A stretch of DNA of 10,702 bases, from assembly GCA_031266695.1 (NCBI GenBank), contig JAISAK010000245.1, forward strand, positions 1 through 10,702, written 5' to 3'. The notes beneath the pieces were generated by a model, which saw nothing but the letters and a program-made list of their open reading frames with translations, did not search any database and had not been told where the DNA came from. Positions 1 to 7,313 of this stretch are shown here, piece after piece. Both the position numbers and the translations under genes were made by a program. The stretch's first letter is position 1; each line of letters begins with the position of its first letter. Source of the stretch: Treponema sp. (GTDB lineage: Bacteria; Spirochaetota; Spirochaetia; Treponematales; Breznakiellaceae).

Positions 1-394
1 TTGCCGATACGCCGCCGCCGTTATTGGATCCGGTACCACCTTGATTATTAGCATCCGTAAAAGTGGTAGGCCCACTATAGGAAGGACAGCCTAGTCCGGA
101 CGGCCGAATGAGGTTGTCCCCCCGGAACCGCATATACCCGCTGTAGTTCCCGTCCGGGTCGTTGTAGCGCAGGCTGAGCCTGAGTTCGTTACTGTACCAG
201 GTTCCCCAGGAGCTGAAGAAGTCAAAAGTTCCGGTGCCCTGATAATTTTTTTCCCTGTCCGCGTTATCATCCAGGGGCGCGGTTGCTTTCATCAACTCGG
301 GATAGAAGTCCGCGTTGAGTTCTGCCGAAAATTGGGCGAAAGCCGTAACAGACAGAAGGGTGAGTAGAATAGAAACAGCAATAAGCTTTTTCAT
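1..394 (-). CDS. Secreted beta-rich, probably outer-membrane protein (N-terminal part only)
   Basis: The frame is open from an ATG at 392-394 to the window edge, giving 131 codons; the C-terminus is missing. A strong Shine-Dalgarno (AAGGAGGA) lies just upstream at about 398-405. The protein begins with Lys-Lys and a hydrophobic stretch ending Thr-Ala-Phe-Ala, a classic signal peptide with likely cleavage after residue 20. The mature part has alternating polar and aromatic residues (for example NELRLSLRYN and YSGYMRFRG), as expected of amphipathic beta strands, and then a Gly/Asn-rich stretch that could be a surface loop. There is no lipobox cysteine. I infer an outer-membrane or periplasmic barrel-type protein, but I do not recognise the family and cannot name a function. 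It has its own strong promoter, which suggests high expression. Confidence 0.8.
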   Translation of the reverse strand, partial: MKKLIAVSILLTLLSVTAFAQFSAELNADFYPELMKATAPLDDNADREKNYQGTGTFDFFSSWGTWYSNELRLSLRYNDPDGNYSGYMRFRGDNLIRPSGLGCPSYSGPTTFTDANNQGGTGSNNGGGVSA

Positions 395-479
395 AATTCC
401 TCCTTGAACTAATGAGAAGGAAGCAACCGACGGTTACTTAGATCCCTCCCTATCACATGTATACTAAAATATTAAGTCT

Positions 480-508
480 AGTATAGCCATGTCAAGTTTT
501 TTTGTCAA
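480..508 (-). promoter_or_regulatory. Sigma-70-type promoter of the exported protein gene
   Basis: Reading leftward, TTGACA (503-508) is separated by exactly 17 bases from TATACT (480-485), a near-perfect vegetative promoter. Transcription would start near 473, leaving a leader of about 80 nt before the ATG at 394. An inverted repeat, TATACTA (460-466) and TAGTATA (479-485), overlaps the -10 box and the start point and might be an operator. A second TTGACA at 490-495 is present but has no comparable -10. Confidence 0.75.
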
Positions 509-836
509 GATTTTTCCTTTTTTAAAAGGATATTTCTCTATTTTTCCTGTAGGAATAATAGAATTCCCCCTTTTCTTCTTTATTACCGGCGAAACCCCGG
601 CGGCGGCCTTGCCGCCCCGCTCCCTTCCGGCTCAAAATCCTGACAAGTATTTCCGCTCCGGCCGGAAAACACCATGTCTATTATCGGCAGATACGCCAAA
701 AAAGACAAGGGGTACAATACCTCTTAACCGTTTTTTAACGAAAAAAAAACGCGCCCTGAAGGCTATTCTTGACCCACAGAAATACGCTAAACAACCTTGT
801 AAACTCTAATTTGCAGGATAACTCAATGAGGAATTT
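509..836. other. Intergenic DNA with no recognised gene
   Basis: No frame here looks like a real protein. The 106-codon open frame at 489-809 (plus) begins inside the promoter of the neighbouring gene and has low-complexity composition. A small perfect hairpin, GGCGGC-CTT-GCCGCC, lies at 602-616 without a following T-run. CTTGACCCACAGAA at 768-781 recurs almost unchanged at 10135-10148, just before another inverted-repeat element. Confidence 0.6.
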
Positions 837-935
837 AACGCAAAGGACGCAAAGCATAGGCACTCTCAAAGATTTTCCCTTAGTTTTCTTTCTTTGCGTT
901 CTCTGCGTAAATCTTGGTGTCCTTTGCGGTTTCTC
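831..935. repeat. Inverted-repeat element A (CGCAAAG units)
   Basis: The left arm AACGCAAAGG (837-846) and ACGCAAAG (847-854) face a right arm with CTTTGCGT (892-899), CTCTGCGTAA (901-910) and CCTTTGCGGTT (921-931). The arms pair almost perfectly around an internal spacer and are themselves built from a short reiterated unit. The flank GGAATTTAACGC resembles the GAATTTTTTAACCGC flank of the two elements near 10150 and 10331. No open frame is associated with it. I infer a dispersed non-coding repeat; I know of no firm name for it. Confidence 0.65.
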
Positions 936-962
936 TTAATCAATCTTTTTAGTCTTTACAAG

Positions 963-1046
963 GCCGCAGTACGGAGTAAATGCATTAGGGGCGGTATGAG
1001 ATTTGGGAGCAAAAACTCTGTGAAACTCTGTGTACTCCGTGGTTCA
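963..1046. repeat. Inverted-repeat element B (ACGGAG/ACAGAG units), degenerate
   Basis: ACGGAGTA (971-978) is perfectly complementary to TACTCCGT (1033-1040). The right arm carries reiterated CTCTGTG units ending in CCGTGGTT, so on the minus strand it reads AACCACGGAG followed by ACACAGAG-type units. The organisation matches element A with a different unit, and the left arm is much eroded. It lies immediately downstream of the macrodomain gene. A role in ending that transcript is possible, but there is no T-run. Confidence 0.5.
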
Positions 1047-1069
1047 ATTTTCTTCAACAGTATGACGCG

Positions 1070-1609
1070 TTAAAGCCCCAAAAGCTCCCGGTAGAGCCTG
1101 AAATTTTCATCGTCAAAGCAGACAAAGACAAGCCTTTCAAGGCCCGGCGTTTCTTCAAGGGTCTTTTTAACCGTTTCCACCGCAAGCGCGGCGGCCCTGT
1201 CCTTCGGATAGCCGTAGACCCCGGTGCTGATATTGGGAAAGGCGATGCTCCTGAGCTTGTTTTTCTCCGCCAAGAGAAGGCTTTTCCGGTAGCAGGAAGC
1301 AAGAAGCTCCGGCTCCCCCCGCCCTACGCCGTACCAGACCGGCCCCACGGTGTGGATCACGTATTTCGCCTTGAGCCGATACCCCCCGGTGATCACCGCG
1401 TCTCCCGCCGGGCAGGGGCCGCCGGGAATATGGCGCCGCTCTCCGGCCGCTTTGACGCACTCGGCCAGAAGCTCCGGCCCCGCCGCCCGGTGTATGGCGC
1501 CGTCCACTCCCCCGCCCCCAAGGAGGCTCGAATTGGCGGCGTTTACAATAGCGTCAACTTCAAGGGAGGTAATGTCGCCGCGCAGTAATTCCGGTTTTAC
1601 CATATTCAT
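1070..1609 (-). CDS. Macrodomain protein, probable O-acetyl-ADP-ribose deacetylase
   Basis: This 179-residue single-domain protein has the full set of macrodomain signatures: GDIT (11-14), the VDAIVNAAN strand and loop (18-26), the Gly-rich [14 protein letters not shown] segment (31-44), the YVIHTVGP strand (83-90) and STGVYGYP (128-135). Known members (YmdB and MacroD types) bind ADP-ribose and remove acetyl or ADP-ribosyl groups; Asn23/Asn26 and Asp36 are at the expected active-site positions. Length matches bacterial stand-alone macrodomains. GGAG at 1615-1618 lies 5 bases before the ATG at 1609 and 11 before a second in-frame ATG at 1603, so I favour the first. The gene is divergent from isocitrate dehydrogenase with 93 bases between. 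No ADP-ribosyltransferase or sirtuin partner is visible nearby, so its cellular substrate is unknown. Confidence 0.93.
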   Translation of the reverse strand: MNMVKPELLRGDITSLEVDAIVNAANSSLLGGGGVDGAIHRAAGPELLAECVKAAGERRHIPGGPCPAGDAVITGGYRLKAKYVIHTVGPVWYGVGRGEPELLASCYRKSLLLAEKNKLRSIAFPNISTGVYGYPKDRAAALAVETVKKTLEETPGLERLVFVCFDDENFRLYRELLGL

Positions 1610-1620
1610 TCAGACTCCGT

Positions 1621-1697
1621 TTGCTGTATAATAAGCCCCACAGGGCAGCCGGAAAATCTTCCGTAAGCCCATAATACCACTTTTGTTACCAAGGAAG
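1621..1697 (+). promoter_or_regulatory. Candidate promoter and ribosome-binding site of icd
   Basis: TATAAT at 1627-1632 (plus) is a perfect -10 match, but no good -35 lies 16-18 bases upstream, so the assignment is tentative. Minus-strand -10 options for the macrodomain gene overlap the same AT-rich spot. A short palindrome, CGGAA-AATC-TTCCG, lies at about 1651-1664 and would fall in the icd leader. The ribosome-binding site AAGGAAG (1691-1697) is 5 bases from the ATG at 1703 and supports that start. Confidence 0.35.
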
Positions 1698-1702
1698 AAG
1701 CT

Positions 1703-2911
1703 ATGGCAGACCGGATTCAGATGAAGAACCCAATCGCGGAACTCGACGGGGACGAAATGACCAGGGTCCTCTGGGCGCTGGTAAAAGAAAAACTCCTGCT
1801 CCCCTATGTTGATCTAAAAACGGAATATTACGATTTGGAACTTATGAGCAGGGAGGCCTCCGGCGACTCGGTTACCCTCGATTCGGCAAAAGCAATCCAG
1901 CGCCTGGGAGTGGGCGTAAAATGCGCCACCATTACGAGTAACGCGGCCCGCAAGGTTGAATATAATTTGAAAAACCTGTTTCCCAGCCCCAACGGAACTA
2001 TCCGGGCAATCCTTGACGGCACGGTATTCCGCAAGCCGATTACCGTAACCTGCGTAAAGCCCTCGGTATCGACCTGGGAAAAACCTATCGTTGTCGGCCG
2101 CCACGCCTACGGCGATCAGTACAAGGCCTCGGAAATGTCCATTCCCGGCCGCGGAAAGGTTGAAATTGTTTATACCCCCGAAGACGGAAGCGGGGAAAAG
2201 CGCATAACCCTCGCGGAGATGAAAGGCGCCGGCATTGTGCAGGGCATACACAACCTGGATGAGTCCATCAGGAACTTTGCCCGATCCTGCTTCCTCTACG
2301 CCCTGGATGAAAAGCTGCCGATCTGGTTTGCCACAAAGGATACGATCTCAAAAATTTACGACGGCCGCTTCAAGGAGCTTTTCAACCAGATTTATGAAAC
2401 CGAGTTCAGGGAAAAATGCTCCGCCGCGGGGCTTACCTATTTTTACACCCTTATCGACGACGCCGCCGCCCGCATGGTCAAGAGCGCCGGCGGTTTCCTC
2501 TGGGCCTGCCAGAATTACGACGGGGATATTATGAGCGATCTTGTCGCCAGCGCCGCGGGAAGCGTCGCCATGATGACCAGCGTCCTTGTTTCGCCGTCGG
2601 GCGCTGTTGAATACGAGGCGGCCCACGGAACGGTTCAGCAGCATTACTACCGCTGGCGGAAAGGAGAGAAAACCAGCACAAACCCTATTGCCCTTATCTT
2701 TGCCTGGACAGGGGCACTGGCCAAACGGGCGGAGCTGGACAACACGCCGTCCCTTGGGGCCTTTGCAAAAAAACTTGAAGAAACCACCCTCAGAACCGTT
2801 GAGGAAGGGGATATGACCGGCGACCTTGCGCGGCTCGCCAATCCGGCGCCCCCGCGGATCCTCAACTCCTGGGAATTTGTGGAGGCGATAAAAAAACGGC
2901 TTGACGCTTGA
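1703..2911 (+). CDS. icd: Isocitrate dehydrogenase, eukaryotic-type (type II homodimeric)
   Basis: Oxidative decarboxylation of isocitrate to 2-oxoglutarate in the cytoplasm. The 402 residues align with human IDH1 almost without gaps in the core, rather than with E. coli Icd. Visible motifs are GDEMTR (16-21), GVKCATIT (71-78), SPNGTIR (95-101), Arg110, GRHAYGDQY (132-140), the catalytic Tyr140 and Lys212, metal ligands Asp252, Asp275 and Asp279, and EAAHGT (305-310). Substrate and metal residues look intact. The cofactor site is odd: where human IDH1 has Arg314-His315 contacting the NADP 2'-phosphate, this protein has Gln313-His314; where human has Gln257, this has Arg257, and Lys260 is kept. 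NADP use is likely but should be tested. The gene stands alone, converges on citF, and its TGA lies inside a hairpin element. Confidence 0.95.
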   Translation: MADRIQMKNPIAELDGDEMTRVLWALVKEKLLLPYVDLKTEYYDLELMSREASGDSVTLDSAKAIQRLGVGVKCATITSNAARKVEYNLKNLFPSPNGTIRAILDGTVFRKPITVTCVKPSVSTWEKPIVVGRHAYGDQYKASEMSIPGRGKVEIVYTPEDGSGEKRITLAEMKGAGIVQGIHNLDESIRNFARSCFLYALDEKLPIWFATKDTISKIYDGRFKELFNQIYETEFREKCSAAGLTYFYTLIDDAAARMVKSAGGFLWACQNYDGDIMSDLVASAAGSVAMMTSVLVSPSGAVEYEAAHGTVQQHYYRWRKGEKTSTNPIALIFAWTGALAKRAELDNTPSLGAFAKKLEETTLRTVEEGDMTGDLARLANPAPPRILNSWEFVEAIKKRLDA

Positions 2912-2946
2912 GGCTGTTCCAAAAACTGAAGTTTTGGAACAGCCTC
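2910..2946. terminator. Perfect hairpin between convergent icd and citF (family copy 1)
   Basis: GAGGCTGTTCCAAAA (2910-2924) and its exact complement (2932-2946) form a 15-bp stem with a 7-base loop. The symmetric position between two convergent genes suggests a bidirectional terminator. There is no T-run on either side, so termination might be inefficient or the hairpin might instead protect 3' ends. The icd TGA (2909-2911) is part of the element. Related hairpins occur at 5745-5780 and 9069-9120. Confidence 0.7.
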
Positions 2947-2976
2947 GCTTAAGCTCCTTTCAAAAGCGCCTGACGT

Positions 2977-4509
2977 TCATTTTACCTGGTGGATAAGATC
3001 GATAACACTGCCGTCGCGGTAGGTAACTATGCCGACCACCCGGCCGGTGTATTCCACCGGGTCAGGCTTGCCTACAATGGCCTCAACCATCCCGCGCAGT
3101 TCTTCAATGGGGTGAACCGGTATCTTCGCCGCCTTGAACCGATCCAGAAGATCCCGGCGTTCGGGATTTACCGCCACTCCCTGCTCGGTAACAATTACGT
3201 CAACCGTCCTTCCCGGCGTAACAATGGTACCCACCCGGTCAACAATGCAGGGAATACGCCCGCGGGTAAGGGGGCAGATTATAATGGAAACCGACGCTCC
3301 GTAGGCCGTATCCTGGTGCCCGCCTATGGCGCCGCGGATGATCCCGTCCGAACCGGTAAGTACGTTGACATTGAAGTTTAAGTCCGCTTCAAGGGCGGAG
3401 AGTACCACCACGTCAAGCTGGTTTACCGCCGCTCCGGCGCCCCGGGGACTGGCGTAATACTCCGCCGATATCTGATGATGGAAGCGGTTGTTCTTGAGGG
3501 AATCGGCCGCTTTCAGATCAAAGCCCTGCACGTCGAGAATCTTTTTGACAAGCCCCTCTTCATGGAGATCCACAATGGAGCCGGTTATACCGCCAAGGGC
3601 AAAGCTCGCGGTAATTCCCCTGGCCAGCATCTTTTCCCTGAGGAAGCGGCTGACCGCAAGGGACGCGCCGCCGGTTCCGGTCTGGAAGGAAAAACCGTCA
3701 ACCAGGCATCCCGAAGCCTCAATAACATCGGCGGCCATCTCCGCCATCACCAGCTCTTTGGGGTTTGTAGTATAACGGGTTGCGCCGACCATGATTCCGG
3801 CCGGGTCCCCTATCTCGTTAACCTTGACGATATAATCCACGTCGCTTTCGGGTATTCCGAAGGGCACATTGGGAAAGTGTACGATGTTGTTGGTAAGGAT
3901 AATCGTTTTCTTTGCGTACCGGGCGTCGCACTTGGCGTAGCCCATGGAACCGCACTTTACCCCTTCGTCGGAATCCCGCGAATAGCCGTTGGCGTTGCCG
4001 AAGGGATCGCATGAAGGCGCCCCGAGGAAAGCCACGTCAATGGGAAGCTCGCCGGTCTCAATGGCATAGGCCCGCCCCCCGTGGGAACGGAAAACCACCG
4101 GCGTCTCCATAAGCCCCCTGGAAACTTCGTCGGCAAGCTTTCCCCGCAGCCCCGAAGTTTCAATGCGCCGGATCACCCCGTTCTGAATGTGCTTTATGAG
4201 CGGAGCGTGGCAGTCCGTCAGGGACGAGGGGGCCAAAACAAGATTCTTGAAGCCCATTTGGGCAAGTTTTTCCACCACCATGTTGACTATAAAGTCCCCG
4301 CCCCGGAAATGGTGATGAAAAGAAATGGTCTGCCCGTCTTTAAGGCCGCTTTTCTGTATCGCTTCCTCAAGGCCGGAAACTATTTTGTTATGCGATACTT
4401 CCTTCTGCAGGAGCGTACTGTAATCCTTGCGGAGATTTTCAAGATCGAAAATTCCGTTTATGCCCTTAATGTCTTTAAGGCCGGTAATGTACTTTAATTC
4501 ATCTTTCAT
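2977..4509 (-). CDS. citF: Citrate lyase alpha subunit (citrate:acetyl-ACP transferase)
   Basis: CitF exchanges the acetyl group on the acyl-carrier subunit for citrate, giving citryl-ACP for CitE to cleave. The 510 residues match the usual CitF length. Recognisable blocks are SFHHHFRGGDF (63-73), GAPSCDPFGNANG (163-175), the Gly-rich FQTGTGGASLA (275-285), NVNVLTGSDG (380-389) with GGHQDTA (396-402), and the C-terminal DRVGTIVTPGRTVDVIVTEQ (424-443), typical of the family. The start codon overlaps the citE stop by four bases (ATGA, 4506-4509), so the two are translationally coupled. It is the last gene of the tctCBA-citDEF block and ends 30 bases before the shared hairpin. No truncation or missing block is evident. 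Confidence 0.96.
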   Translation of the reverse strand: MKDELKYITGLKDIKGINGIFDLENLRKDYSTLLQKEVSHNKIVSGLEEAIQKSGLKDGQTISFHHHFRGGDFIVNMVVEKLAQMGFKNLVLAPSSLTDCHAPLIKHIQNGVIRRIETSGLRGKLADEVSRGLMETPVVFRSHGGRAYAIETGELPIDVAFLGAPSCDPFGNANGYSRDSDEGVKCGSMGYAKCDARYAKKTIILTNNIVHFPNVPFGIPESDVDYIVKVNEIGDPAGIMVGATRYTTNPKELVMAEMAADVIEASGCLVDGFSFQTGTGGASLAVSRFLREKMLARGITASFALGGITGSIVDLHEEGLVKKILDVQGFDLKAADSLKNNRFHHQISAEYYASPRGAGAAVNQLDVVVLSALEADLNFNVNVLTGSDGIIRGAIGGHQDTAYGASVSIIICPLTRGRIPCIVDRVGTIVTPGRTVDVIVTEQGVAVNPERRDLLDRFKAAKIPVHPIEELRGMVEAIVGKPDPVEYTGRVVGIVTYRDGSVIDLIHQVK

Positions 4510-5414
4510 TGCGGCGCCCCCCCGGTCTCGTATTCATCAACGGAAATGCCCGCGGCACGCGCCAGATCCAGCACATGTTCCGCCCTTACGACAACGGGAC
4601 GGTCTACCATCCTGCCGTTAAGCGAAATAACGCCCGATCCTTTCCGCTCGGCTTCCTTTATTGCCTCAAGCACGGCAAGGGCGTTGCGTATTTCCTTTTC
4701 CGAAGGCGTGAAAACTTCATGCACTATTTTTATCTGACGGGGATTGATAATACTTTTGCCGTCAAAGCCAAGCTGTTTGATAAGCCGCGTTTCCCTCCGC
4801 AGCCCTTCTTCGTCGTTTACATCGGAAAAAACCGAATCTATGGCGTCAATTCCCGCATTCCGCGCGGCAAGCAGCACCATGCTCCGGCCGAAGAGCAGTT
4901 CCGTGCCCTCAGGCGATCTTGTCGTCCTGAGATCCGTCACATAGTCCTCGGCGCCGATGGCAATGCCCGTAAGCCGCCTGCTTGCCAGGGCTATTTCCCT
5001 GGCGTTAAGTACGCCCGACGCGCTCTCAACGGCCGCCATCATCCGGGTTGAGCCGACGGGTATCTTGCTTTTCTTCTCAACCGCTTCAATCATCCGTTCA
5101 CAGTCAAGCACATCCTGGGCGCTTTCGGTCTTGGGAAGCCGTATCACGGCCTTGCCCTTTCTGACAATGGCCTCAATATCTTCCCTGCCTGTTTCGGTGC
5201 GGGGGTCGTTAATCCGCACCACCAGTTCCTTTCCGGAATAATTGAGGCTTGTCAGGGCCTGAAACACAAGAAAGCGGGCGCTGTCCTTTTCGTAAACGGA
5301 AACCGAATCTTCAAGATCAAACATGAGGCAGTCGGCCTTGTATATCCCCGCGTCGCGCATCATTCCGGCATTGTTTCCCGGAACATACAGCATAGTTCTC
5401 CTCAGTTGTTTCAT
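4506..5414 (-). CDS. citE: Citrate lyase beta subunit (citryl-ACP lyase)
   Basis: CitE cleaves citryl-ACP to oxaloacetate and acetyl-ACP; it belongs to the HpcH/HpaI aldolase (CitE) TIM-barrel superfamily. Motifs in order: LYVPGN (9-14), FDLEDSV (32-38), VRIND (66-70), AAVES (127-131) with the metal-binding Glu130, GAEDYVTDL (154-162) with metal-binding Asp157, and FDGKSIINPRQI (217-228). I chose the ATG at 5412-5414 (302 residues) over an in-frame TTG two codons earlier, because AGGAAGG (5422-5428) is 7 bases from the ATG but only 1 base from the TTG. It lies 18 bases after citD and overlaps citF by four bases. Confidence 0.95.
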   Translation of the reverse strand: MKQLRRTMLYVPGNNAGMMRDAGIYKADCLMFDLEDSVSVYEKDSARFLVFQALTSLNYSGKELVVRINDPRTETGREDIEAIVRKGKAVIRLPKTESAQDVLDCERMIEAVEKKSKIPVGSTRMMAAVESASGVLNAREIALASRRLTGIAIGAEDYVTDLRTTRSPEGTELLFGRSMVLLAARNAGIDAIDSVFSDVNDEEGLRRETRLIKQLGFDGKSIINPRQIKIVHEVFTPSEKEIRNALAVLEAIKEAERKGSGVISLNGRMVDRPVVVRAEHVLDLARAAGISVDEYETGGAPQ

Positions 5415-5432
5415 TGTCAAACCTTCCTGCCT

Positions 5433-5723
5433 TTACAGGGCCTTCCAGTCACAAGCGTTTTTACCGCTCGCGCGGAACACCGCCGTCTTAACCCTGGCGC
5501 GGATTGTGCAGTCAAGGGCGCCCTTGTCCACGGCCTTAATTTTTGCGTCTTTTACATCAAGTTCTTTCAGGGTTTCCGTAATGGCCCGGCGTATCTCCCG
5601 GCCAAACTGCTTATCCACAACGCTTTCAAGCTCTATCTCTATTCCTTTTTTCCACGGCTCAAGGGTAACCATGATATCGCTCGATTCCAGGGTTCCGGCC
5701 ACGCTGTTATGCCTTAATTCCAT
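5433..5723 (-). CDS. citD: Citrate lyase gamma subunit (acyl-carrier protein)
   Basis: The small acyl-carrier subunit carries the phosphoribosyl-dephospho-CoA arm on which acetyl and citryl groups ride. The 96 residues match CitD length. The attachment region VAGTLESSD (8-16) is present, with Ser14 at the position modified in characterised CitD proteins, and the C-terminal DKGALDCTIRARV block (66-78) is conserved. A good GGAAGGAA Shine-Dalgarno (5731-5738) lies 7 bases before the ATG. It is the first cit gene, 69 bases downstream of tctA with a hairpin between. The genes that make and attach the arm (citX, citG) and acetylate it (citC) are absent from the window and must be elsewhere if this lyase is active. 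Confidence 0.95.
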   Translation of the reverse strand: MELRHNSVAGTLESSDIMVTLEPWKKGIEIELESVVDKQFGREIRRAITETLKELDVKDAKIKAVDKGALDCTIRARVKTAVFRASGKNACDWKAL

Positions 5724-5744
5724 TTTGCGGTTCCTTCCGTCAAT

Positions 5745-5780
5745 AGGCTTGTTCGAGAACCGAAGTTTCCGGACAAGCCT
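5745..5780 (-). repeat. Intra-operon hairpin between tctA and citD (family copy 2)
   Basis: AGGCTTGT (5745-5752) pairs with ACAAGCCT (5773-5780), and an imperfect inner stem continues to a loop that reads C(UUCG)G in the leftward transcript, a notably stable tetraloop. No T-run follows, so read-through into citD is plausible. It could act as a partial terminator or an RNA-processing or stability element that sets the ratio of transporter to lyase message. The outer arm resembles the copy at 9069-9120. Confidence 0.6.
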
Positions 5781-5792
5781 GATTTCACGCGC

Positions 5793-7301
5793 CTACTTTG
5801 CGGCGGCTTTCTTCCTGAGCAGGGGCTTAACCACCGGGCTCAAAAGAACAACGATACAAACCAGGATGATAACTCCCGTTACCGGCCGCTTGAGTATGTT
5901 TACCGTAGCTTCCAAAAGGGTATCACCCATAATCATGATGTAGGCCCGGCGCAGATTGCCTTCGACGATAAGGCCCAGTACAAGGCCGAGAATCATGGCG
6001 GAACTGTTCAGCTTGCACGTAACAAACACAAAGCCGGCGAGTCCCGAAATTGCCATAAGAACGACGTCCACCGAATTGTTCTTGGTCGCGAAGGCGCCGA
6101 TGGTAGCCATCATGATGATCGTGGGGCCCAGGATGCTGTAGGGTATCTTGAGGATCTGCACAAATATCTTGGCGATGACAATGGCCGCGAAAACCATGAC
6201 GATGTTGGACACGAACATGGAGGCAAAGGTAGCGCCCAGAAAGGCCGGCTGCTTAATGAGGAGCATGGGCCCCATAATGACCCCCTTGAGCACCAGGGCG
6301 GACATCATTACCGCCGCGGCGTTGCCGCCGGGAATACCCAGGGAAAGGAGGGGCACCATGGAACCGCCGGTGGCGGCGTTGTTCCCCGTCTCGGGGGCCG
6401 CGATACCGTCGATACAGCCGGTGCCGAATTTCTCCGGATGTTTGGACAATTTCTGTTCCGTCGAATAGCAGAGAAAAGCCGCGATGGTGGCCCCCGCTCC
6501 GGGGAGAATTCCGATGACGGTCCCCAGAATTGAACAGCGGAGGATGGTCCATTTTACCGAAAGCAGTTCCAGCAAACTGGGCATCTTGGTGGTTACTTTG
6601 GCGGAACCCCCTACCGCGTTAAGTTTGTCCCGTTTCTGGGTCTGCTTGAGCACTTCGGTTACCGCGAAAAACCCAATCATCACGGGGATCATCTCAAACC
6701 CCGAAGTGAGGAACCGGGTACCGAAGGTCAGCCGGGGCACCCCGAGGAGGGGGTCCAGGCCGATACAGGCGAGGAGCAGGCCGATGAGGCCGGAGATAAT
6801 GGTCCGGCAGATATTGCCGGCCTCAAGGCTTGTCAGGATAGAAAGCCCCATAAAGCTGATGGCAAAAAGTTCGGAAGGGCCAAAACTCAGGGCCGCCTGG
6901 GTAAGCTGGGGGCTCAGGAGGAGCATACAGAGGGCCGAGAACATGCCGCCGATGGCGGAACAAATAAGCTGCACCCCCAGGGCCTTGCCGGCCTCCCCCC
7001 GCTGGGCCATAGGATAGCCGTCGTAGGTAGTGGGGGCGCTTGAGGGCACGCCGGGTATCTTAAACAAGATCGCCGTCATGCCACCCCCCGTAATCGAGGC
7101 GCAGTAAATGGCCACAAGGAAGGCAATGGCGCTGACAGGGTCCATCTTGTAGGTAAAGGGAATCCCCAGGGTTACCGCCATAGTGGCGCTCACCCCCGGC
7201 AGGGCGCCGAAGATGGTTCCCAGAAATACCGCGAAAACAATCAGTAAAAACATCTTGGGAGCGAATACTATCGCAAGCCCGTTCATCAAAAGATCAAACA
7301 T
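5793..7301 (-). CDS. tctA: Tripartite tricarboxylate transporter, large membrane subunit
   Basis: TctA is the main translocation subunit of the binding-protein-dependent tripartite tricarboxylate family in the inner membrane. The 502 residues are almost entirely hydrophobic helices with short loops. The pseudo-repeated signature is clear: GALPGVSAT (32-40) in the first half and GILPGAGAT (264-272) in the second, with GGGMTAILFKIPG (72-84) mirrored by TGGSMVPLLSLGIPG (311-325). PTTYDGYPMAQRGEAGKALG (90-109) is also typical. GGGAGAG (7307-7313) precedes the ATG by 5 bases, and the gene starts 12 bases after tctB. Citrate as substrate is inferred from the downstream citrate lyase genes; the family also handles other carboxylates. 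Confidence 0.96.
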   Translation of the reverse strand: MFDLLMNGLAIVFAPKMFLLIVFAVFLGTIFGALPGVSATMAVTLGIPFTYKMDPVSAIAFLVAIYCASITGGGMTAILFKIPGVPSSAPTTYDGYPMAQRGEAGKALGVQLICSAIGGMFSALCMLLLSPQLTQAALSFGPSELFAISFMGLSILTSLEAGNICRTIISGLIGLLLACIGLDPLLGVPRLTFGTRFLTSGFEMIPVMIGFFAVTEVLKQTQKRDKLNAVGGSAKVTTKMPSLLELLSVKWTILRCSILGTVIGILPGAGATIAAFLCYSTEQKLSKHPEKFGTGCIDGIAAPETGNNAATGGSMVPLLSLGIPGGNAAAVMMSALVLKGVIMGPMLLIKQPAFLGATFASMFVSNIVMVFAAIVIAKIFVQILKIPYSILGPTIIMMATIGAFATKNNSVDVVLMAISGLAGFVFVTCKLNSSAMILGLVLGLIVEGNLRRAYIMIMGDTLLEATVNILKRPVTGVIILVCIVVLLSPVVKPLLRKKAAAK

Positions 7302-7313
7302 ATATTCTCTCCC

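Noticed and set aside
489..809. 106-codon plus-strand open frame
   Set aside because: It starts inside the minus-strand promoter, has no ribosome-binding site, and its composition (Phe-rich start, then Pro/Lys-rich) does not resemble a folded protein.
1054..1631. Several open frames on both strands over the macrodomain gene
   Set aside because: They are shadows of the GC-rich coding frame, which alone carries a full set of conserved motifs.
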